NCBI GenBank assembly: GCA_026398535.1
Contig: JAPLSQ010000073.1
Coordinates: forward strand, 1-64,000
Origin: Candidatus Sumerlaeota bacterium
GTDB lineage: Bacteria > Sumerlaeota > Sumerlaeia > Sumerlaeales > Sumerlaeaceae
Reading direction: 5' to 3'
Length of the DNA: 64,000 nucleotides
In this document: one piece after another, positions 28,445-37,728 of the stretch
Layout: the number at the start of each line of letters is the position of its first letter
How positions within the stretch are numbered: position 1 is the stretch's first letter
Position numbers and translations under genes: made by a program
The notes under the pieces: generated by a model
The model's input: the letters and a program-made list of their open reading frames with translations, nothing else
Database searches by the model: none
Told to the model about the DNA's origin: nothing

Positions 28445-30256
28445 CGAATTCCGGGGCGGCTCACGCATATAAACAAGATATCACCCGCAGGACGAACGAC
28501 GATTATTCGGATTCTGAAAAGCCTTGCCCCTTATCTGCTCCGCCACAAGTGGCCGCTCGCGGGCGGTTTTCTCGCGCTTGTGGCAACCAACTATCTGCAG
28601 GTCAAGACCGCGCGTATTGTGGGATGGGCCACGGACGACATGAAAAGCGGCGGCGCAGTCGCGCGCAATTTTGCGCTGTATGCGTGCCTTATCGTCGGTC
28701 TCACGCTTGTTCTTGGCATTTTCCGCTACCTGATGCGCATGTGGATTGTCGGCGCATCCCGCAATATGGAATTTGAGTTGCGAAACGATTTCTTCACCAA
28801 GCTCCAGTTGCTCACACCCGCATTCTACGACAAGCAGCGCACGGGCGACCTCATGAGCAAGGCCACGAACGACGTCGACGCGGTGCGCGATTTTCTCGGC
28901 CCCGGCATTCTTCAGTTCTTCAACTCGGTGATTCTTCTTCCCCTGGCATTGTGGCGCATGATCATGATTGATCCCCTGCTGACAGCCGCGTGCATGTCGC
29001 CCATGATCCTCCTGCCCCTGATAGTCTATTTTTTCGGCATCCGCATTCATGAGCGCTTCCGCAAGGTGCAGGACCACTTTTCGGTGATGAGCGCCATGGT
29101 GCAGGAGAATCTGACTGGCATTCGCATCGTGAAATCCTTTGTTCAGGAAACGCCGCAGAAGGAGCTGTTCGCCGGGCAGAACCGCGAGTTCATCCGCCTG
29201 AATCTCGGTCTTGCGCGGCTGTATTCGGCGTTTTTCCCGCTGCTCAAGGTGCTGGCGGGATTATCGGTGGCGCTTCTGCTTTGGGTGGGCGGATTGATGG
29301 TGGTGCGCCAGCGAATCACCATCGGCCTGCTCGTCGAGTTCTCGCTGATTCAAGTCATCCTGTTCTGGCCCATGATCGCTCTCGGATGGGCGGTCAACCT
29401 GCTTCAGCGCGGTTCCGCATCCATGGACCGCATTACAGAAGTGCTCAGGCTCGAACCGGACATTCTTGAGGCCCCGCCCGAAGGCGCCGGCGATGTCATG
29501 CGCGACACCAGCATCGAAATGCGCAACCTTGATTTCCGCTACACGACGGACGGCCCGCTCGTGTTGCGCGGCATCAGCATGCGCGTGCCGCCTGGCGGCA
29601 GACTCGGGATTGTTGGCCCCACCGGTTGCGGCAAGAGCACATTCGCGTCGCTGCTGGCGCACCTCTACGAGGTTCCGCGCGGAACGCTGTTCATCGGCGG
29701 CGCCGACATCAACGACATTACCCTGACTGTGTTGCGCGCGCGGGTGAGCATCGTTTTCCAGGAAACCTTCCTGTTCAGTGACACGATTGCCAGCAACATC
29801 GCCTTTGGCGTTGATGATGCCGATCCCGAAGCCATGCGACGCGCGGCCAGCCAGGCGCACATTGCCGCGGAGATCGAATCATTCCCCCACGGTTACGAAA
29901 CAATGCTGGGCGAGAGAGGCATCAACCTTTCCGGCGGCCAGAAACAACGCACCGCCATCGCACGCGCCCTTCTGCGCGATCCGGGCATTCTTGTGCTCGA
30001 CGACGCGCTGTCAGCCGTTGACACCGAAACCGAAACGCGCATCATCGAGTCGCTGGATGCCGCCCTTCGCGGACGCACCGCCATCATCATCTCGCACCGC
30101 ATCTCGGCCGTCATGCGCTGCGACGAAATCATCGTTATCGAGAACGGAAGCATCATTGAGCGCGGAACGCATGGCCATCTCGCCGGAATAGGCGGACTTT
30201 ACGCCTCGCTCTACGAAAAACAGCTCCTCACCGAGGCGGTGGAGATGGAAACATAA
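28439..30256 (+). CDS. ABC exporter, fused permease and ATPase
   Basis: A 605-residue inner-membrane ABC exporter of the MsbA/multidrug type. Residues 35-320 form the six-helix membrane domain (with YDKQRTGDLMSKATNDVDAV between helices), and residues 360-600 the ATPase: Walker A GPTGCGKST with Lys399, signature LSGGQKQRTAIARAL, Walker B ILVLDD and H-loop His553. The residue after the Walker B Asp521 is Asp522 instead of the catalytic Glu, as in the degenerate half of heterodimeric exporters. No partner half-transporter is adjacent. A marR remnant is divergent from it. Substrate unknown; lipid or drug export are both possible. The true start may lie downstream of 28439, because the first 20 residues are not typical. 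Confidence 0.92.
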   Translation: MARIPGRLTHINKISPAGRTTIIRILKSLAPYLLRHKWPLAGGFLALVATNYLQVKTARIVGWATDDMKSGGAVARNFALYACLIVGLTLVLGIFRYLMRMWIVGASRNMEFELRNDFFTKLQLLTPAFYDKQRTGDLMSKATNDVDAVRDFLGPGILQFFNSVILLPLALWRMIMIDPLLTAACMSPMILLPLIVYFFGIRIHERFRKVQDHFSVMSAMVQENLTGIRIVKSFVQETPQKELFAGQNREFIRLNLGLARLYSAFFPLLKVLAGLSVALLLWVGGLMVVRQRITIGLLVEFSLIQVILFWPMIALGWAVNLLQRGSASMDRITEVLRLEPDILEAPPEGAGDVMRDTSIEMRNLDFRYTTDGPLVLRGISMRVPPGGRLGIVGPTGCGKSTFASLLAHLYEVPRGTLFIGGADINDITLTVLRARVSIVFQETFLFSDTIASNIAFGVDDADPEAMRRAASQAHIAAEIESFPHGYETMLGERGINLSGGQKQRTAIARALLRDPGILVLDDALSAVDTETETRIIESLDAALRGRTAIIISHRISAVMRCDEIIVIENGSIIERGTHGHLAGIGGLYASLYEKQLLTEAVEMET

Positions 30257-30383
30257 AAAACACTGAGTCCGCCACGGGGGGATGACGCAGTCCAGGAAAT
30301 CGTTGTGTTTTGATGAATCACACTTTTCTGTCGGAAGTCCGCCGCTTGACTTCACATAAGATAAGCGGGAAGTTTCGAGCGTC

Positions 30384-31406
30384 ATGCAGAAACAAGAACC
30401 TGACGACACAGACGGTAGAGCACACCGCGCCGATGGCAGGGGAAGGCGTTTGCGGCTGCTCATCTTCCTGCTTATCCTTGCGGGCGCTTACACGGTCACG
30501 GCGTATCTTTTCATGCCCCTCGACTGGCTCCGCTACGATAAGCGGCACCCGTCCATCGAGGGGCTTTCCCGGATCACATACGCCCCGGCGGGAATACCTG
30601 GCGATCCGATCAACATCGGTTTTGTGGGCGCCGGGGACCAATTGTTGAGCATCACGCTTGCGGCCAAGTGGTATCCCGCTGATCCGCTGACGCTCAGGAG
30701 CAGTCTGCGGATTGCCTTGGACACAGTGTTCGAATGCCCTTATGACGACGCGCCTGTCAGCAATCTTTTTCTGTATGGCAGGCGCGAGGATCTGGCCTTT
30801 GAGTTTCCGGTTGGCAATGATCCGAAGGAACGTCACCATGTCCGCTTCTGGAAATCCGACCAGGTGTATGATGACGGGCGCCCGATCTGGGTGGGTTCGG
30901 CCACTTTTGACAGACGGGTCGGTTTAAGCCGCACCACAGGACAAATCACGCACCACATCGCGCGCGACATCGACGCCGAGCGCGACAAACTGATCCGGGA
31001 CTGGCAGGCGACAGGCATGCTGGAGCAGGTCGTCTGGGTGGCGGATTTTCACAAGGAGCGCGAGGGCCGCAACGGCGGCGGCGACCCGTGGCGCACGGAC
31101 GGACGGGCTGTGATCGGCGTGTCCAAAGTTGAGGCTCCCGTCCGCGCGACGGCGATTCATAACATCACTCAGGGCGCGGATATTGTGTCGTTGCGTGAAC
31201 ACAAAGCTTTGTCATGCGCTATTATATGCATCGATTTTGTGGAAGCGCGGCGGTTATTGCGCATTTTGAAATGTCCATACTCCGGCCCGTGGATTTCACC
31301 CCCGACTCGTTATGTGGAGCGACAGCGATCCGCCTTTTATGGTCCAATGTGTGTTGTGTTTGGCGCCGCGGGCGTTATGTTGCCCGGCATGACGGGGTGC
31401 GGATGA
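30384..31406 (+). CDS. Membrane-anchored LssY C-terminal-like protein
   Basis: A 340-residue protein with one N-terminal membrane helix (LRLLIFLLILAGAYTVTAYLF, about residues 24-44) and a soluble domain resembling LssY_C: DPINIGFVGAGDQLLSITLAA, FLYGRREDLAFE, HHVRFWKSD and the later THHIARDIDAERD. LssY-type proteins are linked to membrane phospholipid phosphatase or secretion genes but have no proven activity. The typical domain seems to end at about residue 260 (GGDPWRTDGRAVIGV). The last 75 or so residues, partly Cys-rich and hydrophobic, do not fit the family and may reflect a lost stop codon. The next gene begins 13 bases after the stop, so the group 30.4-34.4 kb is probably one operon. 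Confidence 0.6.
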   Translation: MQKQEPDDTDGRAHRADGRGRRLRLLIFLLILAGAYTVTAYLFMPLDWLRYDKRHPSIEGLSRITYAPAGIPGDPINIGFVGAGDQLLSITLAAKWYPADPLTLRSSLRIALDTVFECPYDDAPVSNLFLYGRREDLAFEFPVGNDPKERHHVRFWKSDQVYDDGRPIWVGSATFDRRVGLSRTTGQITHHIARDIDAERDKLIRDWQATGMLEQVVWVADFHKEREGRNGGGDPWRTDGRAVIGVSKVEAPVRATAIHNITQGADIVSLREHKALSCAIICIDFVEARRLLRILKCPYSGPWISPPTRYVERQRSAFYGPMCVVFGAAGVMLPGMTGCG

Positions 31407-31419
31407 ACGGCGCGGCGTC

Positions 31420-31737
31420 ATGAACCGATGGGACAACCATGCGCCGTCCGGGGGGCTGTGTTGCCGGGCCAGGCTCGAGCCGCGCAACATACAATATCTT
31501 TGCAGTATCATCGAAGGCCATGAAGGCATGGGCATCATTCGGACGATTGACCGCCGCGATGGAATCGTTGAAATATGGTTTTCTCCCTTGATGCAGGGGG
31601 AAATTGATGATTTTCTGCGCGCGTTGATGTGCGAAATGGAGATTCGCATCGGCCCGCCGCGCCTGCTTGACGCGGAGGGCAATTCGAAGGAAACAGACTC
31701 AAACGAGAGACGCCGAGCCGGCAATGGCCGCGTCTAA
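31420..31737 (+). CDS. DUF4911-like small protein
   Basis: A 105-residue cytosolic protein. The core (residues 20-78) reads LEPRNIQYLCSIIEGHEGMG then IIRTIDRRDGIVEIWFSP and EIDDFLRALMCEMEIRI, the pattern of DUF4911, a small alpha/beta family with no known function. The tail is polar (NSKETDSNERRRAGNGRV). The gene lies between the LssY-like gene and the O-antigen ligase, with gaps of 13 and 10 bases, pointing to cotranscription. The family often sits beside unrelated genes, so the context says little about its role. Confidence 0.55.
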   Translation: MNRWDNHAPSGGLCCRARLEPRNIQYLCSIIEGHEGMGIIRTIDRRDGIVEIWFSPLMQGEIDDFLRALMCEMEIRIGPPRLLDAEGNSKETDSNERRRAGNGRV

Positions 31738-31747
31738 AGGATCGTTA

Positions 31748-34402
31748 ATGCCAGCGCCAACATTTCATAATCAGCCGCGGCGCGCCGCGGCGGGAGCCGC
31801 CGCCCGGCGCATCTTGACCGAACAAGAGAATTTTTACTCGTTCGAGTGGCTTCTGCTGTTCGCCACATTTGCCGTCATCGTCCTGATCTACTATTTGTTC
31901 ACGCCTTACACACACCAGCTTGACGAGATCAAAAATGTCCTGCTGATGTCGTTGCCGCCGTTCCTGTTGGCCTTCGTTGTATGGAAAGCCGACCTCCTGC
32001 GGATGAGCTGGCGCACCCACGCATCGACCTTCCTGGTCGGCCTGTTCGTCCTGTCCATGATTATCTCCTATCTTCTTAATCCCTACAAAATGATCGCGGA
32101 GCGCGTGGTGTGGTTCCAGGTTGGCTGCGCCACGTTCACGGTCATATTCGCATGGTTCATGGACACCGAGAGCAAGATGCGCAAGGTCATGATGTTTTTT
32201 GTCCTGCTGTCATTTGGCTCCGTGGCCATCGGACTCTTCATGTTCGCGGGACGCGGATTCACCGATGCCATCTACCAGGCCATGCTAAGCAGTCCCGGTT
32301 GGCGCCGGAATCCCGAATGGATCACGCTCTTCTACACCCTCAAGTCGTCCAACGAAATGTATTCGACGATCCTCAACCCCGACTTCTATGCGGCCTATCT
32401 GCTCATGATGCTTCCCCTGCCGTTGTCGATGTTTTTCGTTGAGGAACACATCGCCTTCAAAATTCTCGCCGTCATCACGTTCCTGCTCATGAATGTCTGC
32501 CTGTTTTTCACCAACTCCAACGACTCATTCATGGCGATCACCTTTCTGACCTACCCCCTCTACTTCTTTCTCGGCTTTCGTTATGTGAAAACATGGAACC
32601 TCACGTGGAAGTTCCTCGCCACTTTTTTCATTTGCTCGGCGGTTCTGGCTTTGACGTTGTTTCTGTTGATGCTGCCCAAGCTGTCGATGACATGGGATTT
32701 CAAGGCGGCGGCGCTGGAGGGGCGCAAGGTGTTGTGGCTGGGCGGATTCTGGCCCTGGCTGTACCGCAACGATTTCACGATGAATCACCTCGACTGGATC
32801 GCCATCATTTTCGGCACGGGACCGGGCGGTTACCGGTTTTATTTTCCCGTGTTCCGCAGGTGGGATTTCTTCGACAACCAGATCAACAACGTCACAACCT
32901 TCGGACACAACTGGTACTTGGATGTGTTGCTGGAGTATGGCGCCGTCGGCCTGCTCATCTTCCTGTGTTTTTACGCGCGGGTGCTTTACGACGGCATCCA
33001 ACAGATCCGTCACACGGCAAACCGGTCACACCAGTTTTACCAGATGGCGGCGGTGACGGGGCTGGTATCCATCGCGCTGCAGAATTTTTTCAGCCCGAAC
33101 AATCGGTGGGCCGTCTGCGGGATGATCTATTGGTCGCTTTTCGGGCTGAGCATGGGGCTTCATCACTTAGATACGCCGGGACTGGACAATGCCGCCGTCA
33201 GGGCCTCCTCGCCGCGCCGGCGCCAGTTCGCCAACTTCATTCGGTATGCGCTTTACGCCCTTACGGCGCTCTTCATCGTGCGCAGCGTGCCGCAGGGTAT
33301 TTATTACTGGCCCGCCGCCAGGGCCAACAGCGATGGTCTGCGCGCCATGGAGGCCGCCGAAAACTATAAGGAGAAGGAGAAGGAGATGCTGCTCGAGCGC
33401 GCCCGCGCATCCTTCGTGGAAGCCATTCGCCTCAACCCCACATTTGTCACATCCTACTACAAGCTCGCTCACGTTTACAATACGCTGCGCGACACAAACA
33501 AGGCCATCGCCCACTACAGGGTGTTGGACGCCATCAACCCCCACTATTCCGAAATCCATCTCAACCTCGGCATCATGTCATGGGCGCGCTCTGCGGACAT
33601 GACAGGAACCGAGCGCCAGAAGGAGCTGGAGACCTCTTTCAATGAAATCCGCGAGGCGGCGCGACAGTCAGTGAAACCCAATGTTCAGTGGACGGCGGGG
33701 GCCATCGGTCAAGAACTGGCCTCGCTGTATGCCACCGAAGGGAAAAAGGATGAGTCGCTCAAGGTCTACGAAAAGGTGAAACCGTTCTACACGGCGCTTA
33801 TTGAATACCAGCCGCTGCTCGATGAACAAAAGAACGACAAGAAACATTACTACCAGCGCGCCGAAAAGGAACTTGTCAGGCTGGCCTCACTGACCAATGA
33901 TAACCCGCTTGCGGAAAAGATGCTCAAGCAGATGTACTTTGAAAATCCCGACCAGTCCGAGTATCTCGACGTCCTGCTCAACTTTTATGACAGGCAAGGC
34001 AAGACAAAGGAAAAGGTCGAATTCTTGAAAACAGTCAGCGAGAATGCCCCGTTGGAAGTGCGTCTGCGCAACATGCTCGCCGCAGCCTACCTGGAGCAGG
34101 GCGGCATGGAAAAACACATTGCTGAATTGCGGCGGGCCGAGATTCTGGAACCAAAGAACATGACGACACTTTCGGGGCTTTATCTTGCCTATCAATCGGC
34201 CAGCGACGCGAACAAAACGCGCGAGTACAAGGACAAGCTTGCGGCTGTCGGCGTGAATGCGGACTCGCTGACATCGGCTTCCGTGAATTCAAAAGCGACC
34301 TCAATGCCCGCGGAGATGCTCAAGTCCATCGGCGTGGAAGATCCAATCATCGAAACGTCTCCAACGCCCGCGCCCGCCGAAACTTCATCGACAACACAAT
34401 GA
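31748..34402 (+). CDS. O-antigen ligase/polymerase-type protein with TPR tail
   Basis: An 884-residue inner-membrane protein. Residues 25-500 hold about a dozen transmembrane helices with the periplasmic loop typical of the Wzy_C/WaaL family (GFWPWLYRNDF ... GTGPGGYRFYFPVFRRWDFFDN and NNVTTFGHNWYLDVLLEYGAVG, about residues 330-400). Such proteins join glycan chains to lipid A-core or polymerise them. Residues 530-840 are TPR repeats (SFVEAIRLNPTFVTSYYKLA, AIAHYRVLDAINPHYSEIH), and the end is a Ser/Thr/Pro-rich tail. ATG 31748 follows AAAGGA with good spacing. The ligase-plus-TPR layout is common in PVC and related phyla. The acceptor is unknown. Confidence 0.85.
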   Translation: MPAPTFHNQPRRAAAGAAARRILTEQENFYSFEWLLLFATFAVIVLIYYLFTPYTHQLDEIKNVLLMSLPPFLLAFVVWKADLLRMSWRTHASTFLVGLFVLSMIISYLLNPYKMIAERVVWFQVGCATFTVIFAWFMDTESKMRKVMMFFVLLSFGSVAIGLFMFAGRGFTDAIYQAMLSSPGWRRNPEWITLFYTLKSSNEMYSTILNPDFYAAYLLMMLPLPLSMFFVEEHIAFKILAVITFLLMNVCLFFTNSNDSFMAITFLTYPLYFFLGFRYVKTWNLTWKFLATFFICSAVLALTLFLLMLPKLSMTWDFKAAALEGRKVLWLGGFWPWLYRNDFTMNHLDWIAIIFGTGPGGYRFYFPVFRRWDFFDNQINNVTTFGHNWYLDVLLEYGAVGLLIFLCFYARVLYDGIQQIRHTANRSHQFYQMAAVTGLVSIALQNFFSPNNRWAVCGMIYWSLFGLSMGLHHLDTPGLDNAAVRASSPRRRQFANFIRYALYALTALFIVRSVPQGIYYWPAARANSDGLRAMEAAENYKEKEKEMLLERARASFVEAIRLNPTFVTSYYKLAHVYNTLRDTNKAIAHYRVLDAINPHYSEIHLNLGIMSWARSADMTGTERQKELETSFNEIREAARQSVKPNVQWTAGAIGQELASLYATEGKKDESLKVYEKVKPFYTALIEYQPLLDEQKNDKKHYYQRAEKELVRLASLTNDNPLAEKMLKQMYFENPDQSEYLDVLLNFYDRQGKTKEKVEFLKTVSENAPLEVRLRNMLAAAYLEQGGMEKHIAELRRAEILEPKNMTTLSGLYLAYQSASDANKTREYKDKLAAVGVNADSLTSASVNSKATSMPAEMLKSIGVEDPIIETSPTPAPAETSSTTQ

Positions 34403-34444
34403 ATCCGGCTTGAAGACACCGCGGGATTGTGCCAGTGAGGCGCG

Positions 34445-35770
34445 TCAGCCGGAAACGATGACAATCCGCGCGGCGCCGGCTGGTTGGACGCCTTCGCGGA
34501 CAAACGCGATGCTGGCAAAACTGACAAGGCAGTTTTTGTCTTCTGAATTGCTTTGCTGATAGGTGAGCACGGTTGGCCTGGCGCGGCCGCGCAGAGCCTC
34601 CATAGCGCAATAAATTGTGCCGATGCTGCAGACATTGCGGGCGTTGCCGTCGGCGCGGAACGATTCGAAGAAGCGGTCGGGATCGCCCGATTCGATGGCT
34701 TTGAGCGTCTGGCGGTCGCCCGATTCGATCTCTTCTTCGCGTTGAGTGCCGTTCTTGCTCTCGTCGCCGAATTGCGGCCCGCAATGCGACAAATCCACGC
34801 CGCCGATGATGCCGACCGTGCCGTCGCGCTCGCCGATAACCTTGTGCAACGCCGCGCAAAATGCGCCCGCCTCCTCGTCATCGCGCGGGGAACACTCGCC
34901 GCCAAGCAGGTCATCGAAACTTCCGACGAGGATGGGCACGATTTTAGGCTGGGGGCCGTCTCTGAAAACATGACGCAGGTACGCGGCCTGGAGCTCGATG
35001 GAGTGTTCGGAGGCGTGCGCATACTCGTCGCTGAAAAGCTCTCCGCTGTAATTTCTGGCGATATCGTCCAGCACATCCGCGTCTGTCTCAACCTGCCCGA
35101 AAGGTGTCTCGAAGCTTTTTCGGGTGGCTGCGAAGCGTTGGGAAATGGGGTTGTGGCATGTGCCGAGCACGATCCATGTGCGCGCGGCGATGCCATGCTC
35201 GTGCAGCGCCTGGTAGGCCCACGCATAGGCGTGGCCGCCGCGCTGGTAGTCGATGTGCGGCGAGAGAATGCCGGACACGGAGGCGGGGGGCAGATCGAGG
35301 CGCTCGGGCGGGGCCATCGAGCCGGCGCGGTGGCGGCGCATTTCACTGGCAAGCTCTTTGATCATCGCCAGCCGGTCGACGCCTTCCATGCGCAAGGCGC
35401 TGGCCTGGCGCGCGGGCGCCCGCAGAAAGTCGTCACGTTTTCTGCGAAAGGCGTCGAGGAACCGTTCGGATTGTAGCAGGAGCGCCTCGTCGAACTGACG
35501 CGCGACCGCCTCGAACATGCTGGCGGAGACGAGTTGCCCGGTAAGCAACGTGACGCGTTCGGCCATTTTTGCGAAGGTCGTTTTTCCGTCGGCCAACTCG
35601 ATGAAAATGAGCACAAGCGGATTGGGGACGATGACGGCCGGCCCCGGAAGCACACCGACGGGATCGCGCACCAGGAGGAGATCTCGCTCCTCAAGGCGCG
35701 CAGGAATCAATTCAACCGGGCGCACCATTGGGGTTTCGACCGGGTAAACGGGCAATTCGTCATAAATCAT
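34445..35770 (-). CDS. AmmeMemoRadiSam system protein B (Memo family) with PqqD-like N-terminus
   Basis: A 441-residue cytosolic protein. The C-terminal 270 residues are Memo-like: ILSPHIDYQRGG (about residue 169), HSIELQAAYLRH and GVDLSHCGPQFG give the conserved His ligands of the dioxygenase-like fold. The first 140 residues look like a PqqD-type winged-helix domain (LVLIFIELADGKTTFAKMAE ... FDEALLLQSERFLDAF), the peptide-binding fold used in radical-SAM peptide maturation. Usually Memo proteins of this type sit beside an AMMECR1 protein and a radical-SAM protein; neither is adjacent here. The reaction is not known. It converges on the O-antigen ligase gene with a 42-base gap. Confidence 0.88.
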   Translation of the reverse strand: MIYDELPVYPVETPMVRPVELIPARLEERDLLLVRDPVGVLPGPAVIVPNPLVLIFIELADGKTTFAKMAERVTLLTGQLVSASMFEAVARQFDEALLLQSERFLDAFRRKRDDFLRAPARQASALRMEGVDRLAMIKELASEMRRHRAGSMAPPERLDLPPASVSGILSPHIDYQRGGHAYAWAYQALHEHGIAARTWIVLGTCHNPISQRFAATRKSFETPFGQVETDADVLDDIARNYSGELFSDEYAHASEHSIELQAAYLRHVFRDGPQPKIVPILVGSFDDLLGGECSPRDDEEAGAFCAALHKVIGERDGTVGIIGGVDLSHCGPQFGDESKNGTQREEEIESGDRQTLKAIESGDPDRFFESFRADGNARNVCSIGTIYCAMEALRGRARPTVLTYQQSNSEDKNCLVSFASIAFVREGVQPAGAARIVIVSG

Positions 35771-35940
35771 TTCATCCTGCTTTCGTGTATCATCCCAGTA
35801 TGTTTATCCGAATACGAAGCCGCCATGGGTGAATTCAAACCATGATGATAATGGGCCGGCCAGACTTGGGCCATTAATAAGCAAACCCGCGACGGCGGAC
35901 TGTTGAATTGTTATATGATATCGTCTCTGTTGCGCATATA

Positions 35941-35956
35941 CTTGCATTGTTGCAAG
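35941..35956. promoter_or_regulatory. 16-bp inverted repeat upstream of GH43 gene
   Basis: CTTGCATTGTTGCAAG is a perfect 6-4-6 palindrome 35 bases before the chosen ATG of the glycosidase gene. Its TTGCA/TGCAA half-sites and position suit an operator for a sugar-responsive repressor. No regulator gene is adjacent, so this is inference. Confidence 0.35.
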
Positions 35957-35991
35957 GTTCATGGCCTATTCTTGTGCTGGGAATGATAAAT

Positions 35992-37728
35992 ATGTCACGA
36001 GGACTGTGTTCGGCAATCATAACAATGCTCAAGCGGTTTGCGCTGGGCGGTTTGTTGCCATTGGCTGCGCACATGGGCGCCAGCCCAAAAGGCTATGCCG
36101 CGGGAGTGACGACTTATGTCAATCCGCTGGATGTTCTTATTGCCGACCCATACGCCTTATATCATGATGAAGTTTATTACCTTTACGGCACATCCTCCCC
36201 ATGGGGGTTCAAGGTCTGGTCGTCGCCGGATCTTGTCAACTGGCGTTACCGTGGAATGGCGTTTAACGCGACGCCGAGTTCGTGGGGGAAAAACCGTTTC
36301 TGGTCGCCCGAAGTGATCGCGAAGAACGGAGTTTTCTACATGTTCTACAGCGCGGGCGGGAGTCCCAATGACCTTATGCGCATCTGCGCGGCCTCGGCAA
36401 CTTCGCCGCTTGGCCCGTTCAAGGACATCGCGACGCCACTGTTCGATGACGGCAAAGCGTGGATTGACGCCCATGTCTTCACCGACACCGACGGGGTGTC
36501 CTATCTTTACTGTGCGCAGGATATATCATATCCGCCTGACACCAAGAGCGAAATATATGTGGCGCGCTTGAGAAGCGACATGAAGGCGCTGGACACCACA
36601 CCGACGCTGTGCATCACGCCAAGCGCTCCGTGGGAATTTCCCGGCGGCGGTGTTAATGGCTGGAACGAAGGCCCGTTTGTGTTCAAGCACAACGGCGTCT
36701 ATTACATGACGTACTCGGGCGACGTCTATTCGAATCCGGGCTATTCCGTGGGTTATGCCACCGCAACGAGTCCGTTTGGACCATGGAAAAAGTACAGCGG
36801 AAATCCCATCCTGAAGAAGAATGCGTTTGTATCGGGTCCCGGCCACATCAGTATTGTCCGTTCTCCCGATGGCTCGGAATTGTTCATCGTCTATCATACC
36901 CACCAGCAGGCGTCGGGCGGGGACGACCGCCAACTTGCCATCGACAGGCTTGCGTTTACTGCCGACGGCGCCGGCGGGCCCGATATGCTGTCCGTTCCCG
37001 GCGGACCAAGCTATGGACTGATGAATTATCCGTCCGGCGACTCCCCGTTTCCCTTTGGCACAAGCGACAATTTCAACAGTACCACGCTCGACCGCACCCG
37101 CTGGATCATTTTCAATGAGGAATCCGGCTATTGGCGTCTTGCCAATGGCCAGCTTTCCATCACCACCCAGGAGGGCGACATCTATTCCAGCCGTGCTGAC
37201 GCGAGCAATATTTTTCTTCAGTACGCGCCCCCGGGCGGCTTCAGCGCAACGGTTAAAGTGTCCTTTGTGCCACAAGCCAACTATGAGCAGGCGTTCCTCA
37301 TTCTGTGGCAAGACCATAAAAATTATGCGCGTTTTTCGACTCTGTGCGCAGACGGATTGAAATTTGAGATCATCCGGGAAACCAACGCGACACCCGTAAC
37401 ATTTCAGACGCCCAACTCAATTGGCTCGCCAGTTTATCTGCGCATCGACTGCGGCGGATCGGTGATGCGTTTCCATGCAAGCCCCGACGGCTCCCGCTGG
37501 ACACAGATCGGTCCGGATTACCCGCTGACCTTGTTGGAGGTCAAAATCGGCCTTGGAGCCATTGCCCCGGACAGCGGCGCGGCAAGGGAGGCGCTTTTTG
37601 ACGACTTCCGCATCACACCGTCGGCGCCCAGCAGAGTCGACGAGTGGATTCACTCCGGACGTGACAATATAAGATTGGGTGTAAATATTTCCGGCGAACC
37701 GATGAAACTGGTAAAGCAGGATGGTTGA
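35992..37728 (+). CDS. Glycoside hydrolase family 43 protein (exported)
   Basis: A predicted secreted glycosidase of about 578 residues, probably acting on arabinose- or xylose-containing polysaccharide. The N-terminus is signal-like (MLKRFALGGLLPLAAHM). The five-bladed propeller carries the GH43 acids: base Asp52 in LIADPYAL, Asp159 in WIDAHVF and acid Glu226 in GWNEGPFVF. Residues 360-560 form a concanavalin-like C-terminal domain (DNFNSTTLDRTRWIIFNEES ... FHASPDGSRWTQIG), as in beta-xylosidases. Several in-frame ATGs exist (35983, 35992, 36025); 35992 has GGGA at a usable distance. The end overlaps the start of the next gene by eight bases. A palindrome lies upstream. Confidence 0.85.
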   Translation: MSRGLCSAIITMLKRFALGGLLPLAAHMGASPKGYAAGVTTYVNPLDVLIADPYALYHDEVYYLYGTSSPWGFKVWSSPDLVNWRYRGMAFNATPSSWGKNRFWSPEVIAKNGVFYMFYSAGGSPNDLMRICAASATSPLGPFKDIATPLFDDGKAWIDAHVFTDTDGVSYLYCAQDISYPPDTKSEIYVARLRSDMKALDTTPTLCITPSAPWEFPGGGVNGWNEGPFVFKHNGVYYMTYSGDVYSNPGYSVGYATATSPFGPWKKYSGNPILKKNAFVSGPGHISIVRSPDGSELFIVYHTHQQASGGDDRQLAIDRLAFTADGAGGPDMLSVPGGPSYGLMNYPSGDSPFPFGTSDNFNSTTLDRTRWIIFNEESGYWRLANGQLSITTQEGDIYSSRADASNIFLQYAPPGGFSATVKVSFVPQANYEQAFLILWQDHKNYARFSTLCADGLKFEIIRETNATPVTFQTPNSIGSPVYLRIDCGGSVMRFHASPDGSRWTQIGPDYPLTLLEVKIGLGAIAPDSGAAREALFDDFRITPSAPSRVDEWIHSGRDNIRLGVNISGEPMKLVKQDG

